Source: Gammaproteobacteria bacterium (GTDB taxonomy: Bacteria; Pseudomonadota; Gammaproteobacteria; SZUA-140). Taken from it: a DNA stretch of 64,000 bases. Under the pieces are notes generated by a model. The model was not told where the DNA came from. It saw only the letters and a program-made list of their open reading frames with translations, and made no database searches. Made by a program: the position numbers and the translations under genes. Each line of letters begins with the position of its first letter. Position 1 is the stretch's first letter. Shown here one piece after another: positions 48,626 to 56,970 of this stretch. The DNA is taken from assembly GCA_015491865.1 (NCBI GenBank), contig WFVD01000013.1, forward strand, positions 62,001-126,000, given 5' to 3'.

Positions 48626-49168
48626 CTAGTCAGCATCCAGCTCTTCGATGGTGAGGTTGCTGTTGGTAAAGACACAGATGTCTGCCGCTATCCCCAGCCC
48701 TTTTTCAACAATGGTACGCGCATCGTGCTCACTGTTTTCCAGCAGGGCGCGCGCCGCCGCCTGCGCAAACGGCCCGCCGGAACCGATTGCCATCAGGCTA
48801 TTCTCTGGCTCGATCACATCACCATTGCCGGTGATGATCAACGAACTCTCTCTGTCCGCAACCACCAGCAGCGCCTCAAGCCGGCGCAACATACGATCTG
48901 TGCGCCAGTCCTTTGCCAGCTCGACCGCCGAACGGGTCAGGTTACCTGAGTGTTTTTCCAGCTTCGCTTCAAAGCGTTCAAACAGGGTAAAGGCGTCGGC
49001 TGTACCCCCGGCAAAACCGGCGATCACACGCCCGTCATAGAGTCGCCGCACCTTACGCGCGTTGCCTTTCATCACCGTATTGCCCATCGACACCTGACCG
49101 TCGCCACCAACAACAACCTTGCCGTTGCGACGCACCGATAAAATAGTGGTTCCGCGAAATTGCTCCAA
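48626..49168 (-). CDS. hslV: ATP-dependent protease peptidase subunit HslV
   Basis: 180 residues read from a TTG at 49168 with AGGAG nine bases upstream; the first ATG lies too far inside. The N-terminal EQFRG is a short propeptide before the catalytic threonine of [39 protein letters not shown] and [17 protein letters not shown] are conserved. It forms the threonine peptidase double hexamer with HslU. Likely heat-shock regulated, though no clear sigma-32 box is seen. Confidence 0.95.
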   Translation of the reverse strand: MEQFRGTTILSVRRNGKVVVGGDGQVSMGNTVMKGNARKVRRLYDGRVIAGFAGGTADAFTLFERFEAKLEKHSGNLTRSAVELAKDWRTDRMLRRLEALLVVADRESSLIITGNGDVIEPENSLMAIGSGGPFAQAAARALLENSEHDARTIVEKGLGIAADICVFTNSNLTIEELDAD

Positions 49169-49297
49169 AACTAAAAACTCCTGAAATTACGCTACCCGCA
49201 GCCAGCCACGGTAAAAATTGAATCTGCGATTGTACACCATCCCTCACCCTGCGAGAAAAACTGCCGGCACTGGTGGAATACCCCGGCTTTTGAACGG

Positions 49298-50224
49298 TTA
49301 CGACCGTTTCTTCGCCCGCGGGTGGGCTTTATCATAAACTCTGGCGAGATGCTGAAAGTCGAGATGGGTGTAGATCTGTGTGGTGCTGATGTCAGCGTGC
49401 CCCAGTAGCTCCTGCACTGCACGCAAGTCTCCGCTCGACTCCAGCAGATGGCTGGCAAAGCTGTGGCGCAACATGTGCGGGTGTAGCGACTCAGGCAGGC
49501 CACGCGCTACTGCCCATGCGCGCAGTCGCAACTGAATTGCACGGTGCCCCAGGCGACGCCCACCCTTACCCACAAACAGCGCCGAATTGCCGGAGCTTAC
49601 CCATTCAGCGCGACACAGCAGCCATCTTTCCAGCGCTGCCAGCGCATGGCTGCCGACCGGCACCACACGGGTCTTGCTCCCTTTTCCGGTCACCCGCACC
49701 ACGGCGTCATGTCGGTCGATATCGCACAGATCAAGCCCGGCGAGCTCGGCCAGGCGCAGTCCAGAGGAGTAGATCAGCTCCATCATGGCGCGGTCGCGCA
49801 GCGCCAGCGGGTCATTGTCATCCAGACCCAGCAGCTGACTCACCTGATCGACATCCAGCGTCTTCGGCAGCTGGCGCGGACGTTTCGGCGCACTCACCCC
49901 CAGCACCGGGTTATTTTTCACGACCCCTTCGCGCAATAGATAGTTAAAGAGTGTGCGCAGCGCCGATAACAGCCGCTGCAGACTGCGCCCACCCAGCCCG
50001 CGGCGATGGAGCTGCGCCACCACTGCACGCACATGGTGCACATCGAGCCGCTGCCAGCGATCAATATTCTGCTCACGACAGTAGCTCATCACCTTTTGCA
50101 GATCGCGACGGTAGTTTTCGACCGTCAGTGGCGCAAGGCGACGTTCGTTTTGCAGATAATCAAAAAATGCCTCACCCCCATCAAACAGAAGGTGGGCCTT
50201 TTGAGGATCCATCTTGCTGCTCAT
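49298..50224 (-). CDS. xerC: Tyrosine recombinase XerC
   Basis: 308 residues. N-terminal SAM-like domain (FFDYLQNERRLAPLTVENY RRDL pattern) and catalytic domain with the R of SSGLRLAELAGLDL, K of VTGKGSKTR, HMLRHSFASHLLE, LLGHADISTTQIYTHLD with the nucleophile Tyr. With XerD it resolves chromosome dimers at dif. It is a housekeeping recombinase, not part of the island. Downstream of DUF484, the standard place. Confidence 0.95.
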   Translation of the reverse strand: MSSKMDPQKAHLLFDGGEAFFDYLQNERRLAPLTVENYRRDLQKVMSYCREQNIDRWQRLDVHHVRAVVAQLHRRGLGGRSLQRLLSALRTLFNYLLREGVVKNNPVLGVSAPKRPRQLPKTLDVDQVSQLLGLDDNDPLALRDRAMMELIYSSGLRLAELAGLDLCDIDRHDAVVRVTGKGSKTRVVPVGSHALAALERWLLCRAEWVSSGNSALFVGKGGRRLGHRAIQLRLRAWAVARGLPESLHPHMLRHSFASHLLESSGDLRAVQELLGHADISTTQIYTHLDFQHLARVYDKAHPRAKKRS

Positions 50225-50232
50225 CGAGGCAG

Positions 50233-50991
50233 TTAAACATCCTCGCCAGCAATGAGATGTGGACGCAGTTTACGCGTAATCAATGCGCCGAGATATTTGA
50301 GAAAGACAGTGCCGACACCGGCACAGAAACGCCCGGCATCTCGGCTACCGATCGCCAGCACACCCAGCGAAAGCCCCGGCTTGCCAGTTTTTTTATCATT
50401 CATCATCAACGGTAGCTGCGCTACAGAGCGTATCTCACCCGCCTGGTGCGCAAATAGCGTGGCCGCTTCCGCTTCGCTCAACACACCGCAGGCAGGCTCA
50501 TCACCATGAGTAATATCTGCCAGCTCGACAAACGGCTCATCATCGCGTGAGACAAACATCACACGTAGATCACCAATCTGATCTGATGCCAGTGAAACCG
50601 TTTCAGGATCAGCAAAGAGACAAAGTGTGACGCCATCTGCATTAAAGTCTTCTTTCAGGCTCTGCTGAATAAGCGTGAGCAGCGTTGTCAGCTCATCACT
50701 CTCCAGAAGGGCAAGGGTTAGTTTCTGCATCTTCAGCATCAGCCTGTCGTTGACCCGCGCCACTTCGACCAGTTCGGTTAACTGCTGTTTATAGCTGCTA
50801 TTCTGTTCACGCAGGATGGCTACCTGCCGTTCGATCAATGATACCGAGGCGCCGGTGGTGTGGACCACTGTCATTTGCGATAACAGATCATCCCGCTCAT
50901 TAAAAAACCCGGGGTTCGCGGCAAGATACTCCTCGACCGCCTTATCATCGATAGCTGAAACCTCACCATTCTGGGTCTGCTGCACACTCAT
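50233..50991 (-). CDS. DUF484 family GAF-like protein
   Basis: 252 residues. VEEYLAANPGFFNERDDLLS, then SLIERQVAILREQN and a helix, and a GAF-like domain (VTLCLFADPE, RSVAQLPLMMNDKK, LGVLAIGSRDAGRF). DUF484 is found between dapF and xerC across gammaproteobacteria; its function is unknown. Start overlaps the dapF stop by four bases (ATGA). Confidence 0.9.
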   Translation of the reverse strand: MSVQQTQNGEVSAIDDKAVEEYLAANPGFFNERDDLLSQMTVVHTTGASVSLIERQVAILREQNSSYKQQLTELVEVARVNDRLMLKMQKLTLALLESDELTTLLTLIQQSLKEDFNADGVTLCLFADPETVSLASDQIGDLRVMFVSRDDEPFVELADITHGDEPACGVLSEAEAATLFAHQAGEIRSVAQLPLMMNDKKTGKPGLSLGVLAIGSRDAGRFCAGVGTVFLKYLGALITRKLRPHLIAGEDV

Positions 50992-51815
50992 AATTCGATT
51001 GTTCCTTCATAGACATGGGTGGCGGGACCTCTCATCCGCACCGAACTTTCATCATCTGGCCATCTTACCCAAAGTGAGCCGCCAGGCAAATCGACCTGTA
51101 CCTCGTCCGCCAGCACCCCCCAACGGTGACCAACGGCAACAGCGGCGCAGGCGCCGGTACCGCAGGCGAGTGTCTCACCCACACCGCGCTCAAACACGCG
51201 CAGGCGGATATGGTGCACATCAACCACCTCCATAAAGCCGACATTAACGCGGGCAGGGAAGTGCGCATCTGCTTCGATCAACGGCCCCAGCCGCGCCACG
51301 GGGGCCTTATCAATCGACGCCACCTGCACCACAGCGTGCGGGTTACCCATCGACACCGCGCCGATCTCATAGACGGCATCGCCGATATCAATGGTATAGC
51401 GCGCGGCTTCGGCATCGGCAACAAAAGGGATCTTAGCGGGCTCAAATTGCGGCCGCCCCATGTCAACCGTCACGTCGCCATTCTCCTCCATACTCAAATG
51501 GATGATGCCACCCGCCACCTCTACCGGAATCACCCGTCTGGTGGTCAACCCTTTGTCATGGACAAACCGACCAAAACAGCGTGCACCGTTGCCGCACTGC
51601 CCCACCTCACCACCATCGGCGTTGAAAATACGATAGCGAAAATCTGCATCAGCAGAGACCGCCTCATCAACCAGCAGTAGCTGGTCACAACCGATGCCGA
51701 AGTGACGATCCGCAATAAAGCGGATCTGCGCCGTGGTCAGCACAATATCCTGGCTGATCGCATCGATCACCACGAAGTCGTTCCCCAGCCCATGCATTTT
51801 ACTAAACTTGATCAC
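50988..51815 (-). CDS. dapF: Diaminopimelate epimerase
   Basis: 275 residues. MHGLGNDFVVID at the start, the first catalytic Cys in GQCGNGARCFGRF, and the second in TLACGTGACAAVAV. It converts LL- to meso-diaminopimelate for lysine and peptidoglycan. First gene of the dapF, DUF484, xerC operon, divergent from trmO with a 136-base shared promoter region. Confidence 0.96.
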   Translation of the reverse strand: MIKFSKMHGLGNDFVVIDAISQDIVLTTAQIRFIADRHFGIGCDQLLLVDEAVSADADFRYRIFNADGGEVGQCGNGARCFGRFVHDKGLTTRRVIPVEVAGGIIHLSMEENGDVTVDMGRPQFEPAKIPFVADAEAARYTIDIGDAVYEIGAVSMGNPHAVVQVASIDKAPVARLGPLIEADAHFPARVNVGFMEVVDVHHIRLRVFERGVGETLACGTGACAAVAVGHRWGVLADEVQVDLPGGSLWVRWPDDESSVRMRGPATHVYEGTIEL

Positions 51816-51951
51816 CGCGCTCTTCCGTACACCTAAAAAATACTTTTGATGAGTATACCCTTATTGATCAGTCTGTTTGTATCGTTAACCGCCACTTACT
51901 CTCAATCGTAAAACCTTCACCCTGTTTCCACTAACCGTCTATAATTCCCTC

Positions 51952-52659
51952 ATGACCCACACCATCGATCCGATCGGCACCATTCACTCCTGCTTCAAAG
52001 AGCTGTTTGGCATTCCACGCCAGCCGGGCCTCGTGACCGCCGCTCGCGGCTGGATTGAATTTTATCCCCCCTATAACCGCGCTGAAGCGTTCAATGGACT
52101 GGGGGATATTTCGCACATCTGGGTCACTTTTCTGTTTCACAAAAGTTTTGATAATGAAATCAGCCTTACGGTTCGCCCACCACGTCAAGAGGGAAAGCGG
52201 ATGGGGGTGTTTGCGACACGCGCACCGAATCGACCCAATCAAATTGGGCAGTCCGTGGTTGTGCTTGAGCGGATTGAAGAACGAGATAGCATAATTTCAC
52301 TCCATATTAAAGGGCTGGATCTGGTCGAAGGTACTCCTGTCATCGATATCAAACCCTACCTTCCTTATGTCGATTCGATTCCTGAGGCCAACGGTGGCTT
52401 CGCACATCTCGCCCCTGAACAGCGACTACTGGTCCGTTTTAGCCCTACAGCAGAGCAGCAGATTAACGCATTTGAGCAGCGCTACCCTGAACTACACCTC
52501 CTCATTCACGATATGTTGCAATATGACCCACGCCCGGTTTACGTGCGTAAACTTGCCAACAGAAAACACTTTGGTTTTTTTCTTTATGATCTGGATGTGC
52601 GAGTTCAGATGCTAAACAGTGGCGAGGTGGTTGTTAGCGATGTGATTAAAATCGGTTAG
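51952..52659 (+). CDS. trmO: tRNA N6-threonylcarbamoyladenosine methyltransferase TrmO
   Basis: 235 residues. DPIGTIHSCFKELFGIPRQP, ISHIWVTFLFH, MGVFATRAPNRPNQIGQSVV and DLVEGTPVIDIKPYLPYVDS define the TsaA/TrmO fold, a beta-barrel SAM methyltransferase that methylates t6A37 in some tRNAs. The C-terminal domain (LRVRFS-like, then DPRPVYVRK and FLYDLDVRVQ) is also present. Single gene. Confidence 0.93.
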   Translation: MTHTIDPIGTIHSCFKELFGIPRQPGLVTAARGWIEFYPPYNRAEAFNGLGDISHIWVTFLFHKSFDNEISLTVRPPRQEGKRMGVFATRAPNRPNQIGQSVVVLERIEERDSIISLHIKGLDLVEGTPVIDIKPYLPYVDSIPEANGGFAHLAPEQRLLVRFSPTAEQQINAFEQRYPELHLLIHDMLQYDPRPVYVRKLANRKHFGFFLYDLDVRVQMLNSGEVVVSDVIKIG

Positions 52660-52703
52660 TGCTGGTTGCCCAGCCGCTTGTTCATTACTGTTGCTATATA
52701 AAA

Positions 52704-52793
52704 CGGTGCCCCACCCACGTTGGCCATGCCTGGGGGAGAGCATGTGACGGCCTCAAAATGAGGAGGGAGAAGGCCGCTAAAAGTGGGGCACCG
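52704..52793 (-). ncRNA. Candidate three-way-junction structured RNA
   Basis: A closing stem of 11 perfect pairs (CGGTGCCCCAC at 52704-52714 with GTGGGGCACCG at 52783-52793) encloses two hairpins. The first is CATGC (52725-52729) with GCATG (52740-52744), loop of ten bases. The second is CGGCCT (52748-52753) with AGGCCG (52771-52776), loop of 17 bases. Read on the minus strand, the closing stem is followed by TTTTATAT and the loops carry TCTCCCCCAG and TCTCCCTCCTC, which complement Shine-Dalgarno sequences; on the plus strand the loops are GGA-rich. It lies in the convergent gap between trmO and the gene at 52809-53153. It may be an elaborate terminator or a small RNA. Confidence 0.5.
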
Positions 52794-52808
52794 GAAACTC
52801 TAACCAGC

Positions 52809-53153
52809 TTATCGCGCCTGTAGCTGCCGAACAGGCAGGTAGACAACATTTCCTGTCGTCATATTCTCCTCCCGCGCTGACTTTTTCGAACCCTGTTGCA
52901 GTGTCAACGCACTCAGTGGTTTTCTGCGTTGCCTGTTAACCTTCGCAATCCGCTCACCTCTATCTGGTGGAGTCCGCTGTGCAGATGACAGTAGTACCAG
53001 CTGCTTAAATAACATACGCCACGCCATCAGGTGGACTGCGTCATTCTTCACAGCCGGCTGCCGCCATTGCAGTCGCGCCTCACCACTGTGCTCATCCAGC
53101 AGGCGTATCACTGGAATGCCCCGCTCTACATATGCATCAATCTGGTAACTCAC
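52809..53153 (-). CDS. Hypothetical protein, possibly Fur-regulated
   Basis: 114 residues. DAYVERGIPVIRLLDEHSGE, then LMAWRMLFKQLVLLSS and a basic tail with GNVVYLPVRQLQAR. No family recognised and no signal peptide. A strong Fur-box match lies about 105 bases upstream, in its promoter region, which suggests iron control. The three-way-junction element follows its stop. Coding status is likely but not certain. Confidence 0.5.
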   Translation of the reverse strand: MSYQIDAYVERGIPVIRLLDEHSGEARLQWRQPAVKNDAVHLMAWRMLFKQLVLLSSAQRTPPDRGERIAKVNRQRRKPLSALTLQQGSKKSAREENMTTGNVVYLPVRQLQAR

Positions 53154-53256
53154 AATACACCTCCTGCGGTCTATTCATCTAGAATGAGATTTGGAGAGGT
53201 TATCAACCGCCTTGCGCAGCAGGCTGGCGACCATCTCCAATGAGGAGCACTTTAAT

Positions 53257-53275
53257 GCGAATGATTATCATTTGC
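53257..53275. promoter_or_regulatory. Fur box
   Basis: GCGAATGATTATCATTTGC matches at least 14 of 19 positions of the Fur consensus GATAATGATAATCATTATC and is a palindrome around AATGAT/ATCATT. It lies between the divergent genes 52809-53153 and 53449-54468, nearer to the former. Confidence 0.75.
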
Positions 53276-53343
53276 AAGCTTGTTTTCCAGGTTATTGGCA
53301 TAAAGATGGAAAATAGATCAACTATCACCACAACTAATCGATA

Positions 53344-53361
53344 TCACCTATTAATAGGTGA
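53344..53361. promoter_or_regulatory. Perfect 18-base palindrome upstream of the cytochrome c peroxidase gene
   Basis: TCACCTATTAATAGGTGA is its own reverse complement. Its centre is about 56 bases upstream of the start site predicted from the promoter at 53373-53402, an activator-type position. It does not match FNR (TTGAT-N4-ATCAA) or CRP. Confidence 0.65.
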
Positions 53362-53372
53362 GATTTAATTCG

Positions 53373-53402
53373 TTAGACCTGTTTATGATGATCTCCTATC
53401 AT
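53373..53402 (+). promoter_or_regulatory. Sigma-70-like promoter of the cytochrome c peroxidase gene
   Basis: -35 TTAGAC (53373-53378), 18-base spacer, -10 TATCAT (53397-53402). The start site would be near 53409, 40 bases before the ATG, and AAGGAG precedes the ATG. Confidence 0.45.
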
Positions 53403-53448
53403 AGCGCCAGCTTTCCCCTCAACCAATCAACAAAATAAGGAGATCACA

Positions 53449-54468
53449 ATGAAACAGCAGATTGCCGCCATCGCAATAATGGCATCGATAGCAACCCCTG
53501 CTCTGGCACTTGAAGCCATTCCGGACAGGGTTCCAACGCCGTCAGACAATCCAATGAGCAGCGCAAAGATAGCACTGGGCAAACAGCTATTTTTTGACCC
53601 ACGCCTTTCGATCGATGGAACCGTTTCCTGTAACTCATGCCATAACGTGATGGCGAGTGGCACCGACAACCGCCCGACCTCTGTCGGCGTTAATGGTCAG
53701 CGCGGCGGACGCAACGCACCAACCGTGTGGAATGCGGCATTTCTTAGCACTCAATTCTGGGATGGCCGTGCAGCCACACTGGAAGATCAGGCAAAGGGAC
53801 CACCTTTAAACCCAATTGAAATGGGAATGCCGAATGAGCAGGCCGTGGTTGATCGCCTTGAAAGCATTCCTGGCTACAGGCGACAGTTCGAGGCGATCTT
53901 CGGCTCGGTCTCATACGACAACATGGCCAAAGCGATTGCAAGCTATGAACGCACACTGATCACTGAGAACAGCCCATTTGATCGTCATATGAAAGGCGAT
54001 AAAAGTGCGATGTCTGATAAGGCGATCGCAGGGATGAAGCGCTTTAATCAGATCGGGTGCTCGGGCTGTCATAGCGGGGTTAATTTCGCAGGGCCCGCAC
54101 TTGAGACAGGCACGGGCTTTTTTCAAAAGTTCCCGGTATATAACAACCCGCTCATCGCCAAATACAAGCTGACGGATGACAAGGGTCGTTATGAGGTGAC
54201 CAGAGATAAGGCTGACATCAACAGCTGGCGTGTACCATCATTACGCAACATCGCCACCACCGCACCTTACTTTCATAACGGTTCGGTTAAAACGCTTAAC
54301 GAGGCGGTCCGTGTGATGGCGGCAAGCCAGCTTAACAAACAGTTAAGTGACAGCGAAATCGATGAGATCGTCGCCTTCCTTGAATCACTCACGGGTGAAT
54401 TCCCTGAGCAGACCATGCCAAGACTACCGGATATTGCCGGCAGCAGCCTGGTTGGCTCAATCAAGTAA
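53449..54468 (+). CDS. ccpA: Di-haem cytochrome c peroxidase (CcpA/MauG family)
   Basis: 339 residues. Signal peptide at 1-20 (…TPALA-LE). Two c-type haem motifs are present: CNSCH at residues 61-65 and CSGCH at 204-208. Family blocks LGKQLFFDPRLS, VWNAAFLSTQFWDGRA, NPIEMGMP, and WRVPSLRNIATTAPYFHNG with the distal ligand region are conserved. It reduces hydrogen peroxide in the periplasm with electrons from small cytochromes c. Upstream lie a perfect palindrome and a Fur box. A terminator follows. Confidence 0.94.
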   Translation: MKQQIAAIAIMASIATPALALEAIPDRVPTPSDNPMSSAKIALGKQLFFDPRLSIDGTVSCNSCHNVMASGTDNRPTSVGVNGQRGGRNAPTVWNAAFLSTQFWDGRAATLEDQAKGPPLNPIEMGMPNEQAVVDRLESIPGYRRQFEAIFGSVSYDNMAKAIASYERTLITENSPFDRHMKGDKSAMSDKAIAGMKRFNQIGCSGCHSGVNFAGPALETGTGFFQKFPVYNNPLIAKYKLTDDKGRYEVTRDKADINSWRVPSLRNIATTAPYFHNGSVKTLNEAVRVMAASQLNKQLSDSEIDEIVAFLESLTGEFPEQTMPRLPDIAGSSLVGSIK

Positions 54469-54473
54469 TATAA

Positions 54474-54504
54474 AAGCCGGCCCCCAGGGGCAGGGGGCCG
54501 GCTT
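54474..54504 (+). terminator. GC-rich terminator hairpin after the peroxidase gene
   Basis: AAGCCGGCCCCC (54474-54485), seven-base loop, GGGGGCCGGCTT (54493-54504): 12 perfect pairs. The T-run is short. Confidence 0.75.
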
Positions 54505-54902
54505 CCTGATTACTGTTTTCTACTCCCGGCAGCAGGAACCACCATCATCAACTGCGCTACGAACCTTATCTTTCATGGGTCAGGTCCGAATGAGATTAAG
54601 TTAAGCCTCCTTAGCACAGTATCTTCCACTGTATAGAACCCCTTTTAAATATCTCGGCTCATCGACCCACCTTGACCTCCATCAGGTCACCAACCTTTTT
54701 CAGCAGCTTGATACATTTCGGGCTGAGGTGGCTCACCCCGCATAAGGGAAAATAGCACAGCGTTTTGTACAAAATGACTTACCACGGTGAACATCTAGCA
54801 GGTTATAGCCACGCCCCATATGTTGTCAGATTTCTTTACACCATTTAAAAGCCATCACAATGAGCAAATAAAAACCCTTAAAAATCAACTAATAAAAAAC
54901 AC
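54505..54902. other. Non-coding region before the PEP-CTERM promoter
   Basis: About 400 bases with no convincing gene. The minus strand near 54660-54735 reads a short peptide ending VGDLMEVKVGR with no supporting start; it may be a gene remnant. Confidence 0.4.
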
Positions 54903-54917
54903 GGCCTGAATTTTGCA
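54903..54917 (+). promoter_or_regulatory. Sigma-54 (RpoN)-type promoter of the PEP-CTERM gene
   Basis: GG at 54903-54904 and GC at 54915-54916 with exactly ten bases between, in the context CGGCCTGAATTTTGCA, close to the TGGCAC-N5-TTGCA consensus. The start site would be near 54928, 82 bases before the ATG. A CCTCA/TGAGG hairpin (54967-54987) lies in the leader. Confidence 0.55.
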
Positions 54918-55009
54918 TTCCACCTTGAGCTAAGTAAACCTAATAGCAGCAATTAATAATATACGTCCTCAATTGTGTTAACTGAGGGCAACCAGGGAGA
55001 GCAAAGAAT

Positions 55010-55663
55010 ATGAAAATAAAACTCTTTTCAAGCAGCCTGTTAGCAGTTGGGCTATTGATTTCCAGCAATGCTAGTGCCACCGTCCTAGATTTTGAGGGCC
55101 TTGGACTCAGTATTTATCAACCCATTCCTCAAACCTATGGGGATAACACAGGTACCACCCCAAATGTCGAAGTATCTTATAGTGTCGTAGATGGCTCAGG
55201 AATTCCCCACCTAACCGAGTCAATCGAATACTGGGGTACATCGTATGGTGACCTCTCTGGTGTGGCATTTTCTGGCGCCAATGGCTGGTACGCAAAGATA
55301 ACGCTGACTCCAGACTCTGGATACGATGTCATTTTGAATAGCTTCGATATGGCTGGCTACCCCCAAACAGATCTTGCTTTAGATTCCCTTGAGGTAGTTT
55401 CTGGTAGTGGAGTTCAGCTGTGGGATTCCGGTGTTACTACGATACTTGGTAGCGGCCCAACACATAGCAGCTTTTCTCCAAATATCACCTCATCGAGCCC
55501 TATCAGTATTGTATGGGGAACCAATTGGAACATAGGCATCGATAACATTAATTTTAGCCAGAGACCGACACAGGGAGGAGTCTCTGTACCTGAACCCACA
55601 ACCCTTGCATTATTGGGCCTTGGTCTGGCCGGACTTGGTTTCCGGGGAAAGAGACGATATTGA
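55010..55663 (+). CDS. PEP-CTERM sorting domain protein
   Basis: 217 residues. Signal peptide at 1-23 (…SNASA-TV). The C-terminal sorting signal is complete: VPEPTTLALLGLGLAGLGF, a hydrophobic helix, then RGKRRY. Such proteins are processed by an exosortase (EpsH) at the inner membrane and exported with extracellular polysaccharide. The middle part is beta-rich and of unknown function. AGGGAG precedes the ATG. No exosortase gene lies in the window. The sigma-54-type promoter fits the known PrsK/PrsR-RpoN control of many PEP-CTERM genes. A strong terminator follows. Confidence 0.92.
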   Translation: MKIKLFSSSLLAVGLLISSNASATVLDFEGLGLSIYQPIPQTYGDNTGTTPNVEVSYSVVDGSGIPHLTESIEYWGTSYGDLSGVAFSGANGWYAKITLTPDSGYDVILNSFDMAGYPQTDLALDSLEVVSGSGVQLWDSGVTTILGSGPTHSSFSPNITSSSPISIVWGTNWNIGIDNINFSQRPTQGGVSVPEPTTLALLGLGLAGLGFRGKRRY

Positions 55664-55692
55664 CAAAGCCAGAACTGTAACGTGGTAAGCAG

Positions 55693-55714
55693 CCCCACTT
55701 CGGTGGGGTTTTTT
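55693..55714 (+). terminator. Rho-independent terminator of the PEP-CTERM gene
   Basis: CCCCAC-TTCG-GTGGGG followed by TTTTTT (55709-55714). Confidence 0.92.
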
Positions 55715-56105
55715 GCCTAAGATTCAAAGATACTGGCCCCAGCAGATTACGGCTATCACTTCCCCTACTACCCTATACTGCCTTGCGTGTTCGACCTGTG
55801 TGTGCACGCACACTGCCCTCAGGCTAGCTTGTTGACGTCAGCGACGAAAACAGGGCACTGGCCCAAAAGCCACCAGGTCAAGACACCTTAGCACGAGATA
55901 AAAGAGACTCCACACAGAGAAAGATTCCCTACCTGGTAGGCTGAACTTAGTGCCATCAGGCCAGACCTTTATCTGGTGCAGTACAAAGCTCTCCCGCCCA
56001 CACACTCCCGACATTACAGGTGAACAGAGCAGCCTGACCACAACACTTTAGTAACCCACTAAACTATTCCATGTCACTGTTTATCCAAAGCATTTACATA
56101 ATTCT
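55715..56105. other. Non-coding region before the GTPase operon
   Basis: About 390 bases; no gene, repeat or RNA recognised. Confidence 0.4.
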
Positions 56106-56132
56106 TAAAGTTACCGCGAGAACAAGCGATAA
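56106..56132 (+). promoter_or_regulatory. Sigma-28 (FliA)-type promoter of the GTPase/roadblock operon
   Basis: TAAAGTTA (56106-56113), spacer of exactly 11 bases, AGCGATAA (56125-56132). The FliA consensus is TAAAGTTT-N11-GCCGATAA: 13 of 16 positions match with the correct spacing. The start site would be near 56140, about 80 bases before the first ATG of the operon. Confidence 0.65.
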
Positions 56133-56220
56133 CATGATGGCGGCAGAATAAAACCCATGCAAAAATTAATGAAAAGTACCTGTGGTTTTCAGCTCATAGA
56201 AAAAACTAACAAAAAAGAAC

Positions 56221-56970
56221 ATGCAGTCAAACAAGGCCAGTACAGTCAGGGCGGCACCCCTCCATAATGAGATCACTGATTTTATTGAACCGTCCTTTCT
56301 TGACAAAAACGACTGGATCAAATCCCCACCAGTACATTATGCGCAAAAAACATCGGCCTATTTATCACATCAAATTGCAAGAGAACCGCGCGACTTAACA
56401 AGCCATACTCAGCGTATCTGCCTTTACCGTGACCTTGGTGATGCTGATGGTATCTATGGTGCTCTTTTAGATCTATTCATCACCCTGGGTGATAAAGGGG
56501 CGGCACTACGGCAACGCCTGTTACAGCAGTCAGCATTCATCCTGACAGCTGAAAACTATGAGGTGCTCTCTAATATCCTGAATGGGACGCTTTCTGTATC
56601 GGCACAGACACTATCATCACACCACTCCATGCTCAGCTTTAACAGCACGAGCAACCAGGAGGTGATCCGAAAAATAGAGAACCCTTCACACAGGCAGGAA
56701 GAGTCACCACTGCTTGTCGCCAGAGACCTGCTAAATTCCGGGCTGATCGAACAAGCCCAGTCACTGCTGGAAACCTCACTGCTTGCAACACCTGAGAATG
56801 AGGAGATCAGTGAAGAGCTCATGCAGATCTATCGTCACACCAACAATCGTGATGGCTGCGTCCAGCTACTCAAAAAACTGGCGTCATCCCAGTTGGCATT
56901 GCGGGAGCAGTGGGTTGACCTGATTCTCAGGCTAGATCAAACCAACCATAAGGAATCAATCAGTGCCTAA
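56221..56970 (+). CDS. TPR/FimV-like helical protein, first gene of the GTPase operon
   Basis: 249 residues, mostly helical, no signal peptide. The first half has SHTQRICLYRDLGDADGIYG ALL-type helices. The C-terminal part has PLLVARDLLNSGLIEQAQSL and LETSLLATPENEEISEELMQ IYRHTNN-type TPR units, resembling the cytoplasmic TPR tail of FimV. FimV is a polar landmark for type IV pili and flagella. The ATG at 56221 lacks a good ribosome-binding site. It overlaps the next gene by eight bases. The specific function is unknown. Confidence 0.68.
   Translation: MQSNKASTVRAAPLHNEITDFIEPSFLDKNDWIKSPPVHYAQKTSAYLSHQIAREPRDLTSHTQRICLYRDLGDADGIYGALLDLFITLGDKGAALRQRLLQQSAFILTAENYEVLSNILNGTLSVSAQTLSSHHSMLSFNSTSNQEVIRKIENPSHRQEESPLLVARDLLNSGLIEQAQSLLETSLLATPENEEISEELMQIYRHTNNRDGCVQLLKKLASSQLALREQWVDLILRLDQTNHKESISA

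Noticed and set aside
49298..50224. The XerC gene as a second mobile-element integrase.
   Set aside because: Its sequence and its place after dapF and DUF484 are those of the housekeeping recombinase.
54660..54740. Short minus-strand peptide ending VGDLMEVKVGR.
   Set aside because: About 25 codons, no start signal and no recognised family; at most a remnant.
56157..56270. A 37-codon open frame starting MQKLMKSTCGFQLIE that resembles the prepilin motif GFTLIE.
   Set aside because: No hydrophobic helix follows the motif, and the frame overlaps the start of the operon's first gene. Coincidence is more likely.
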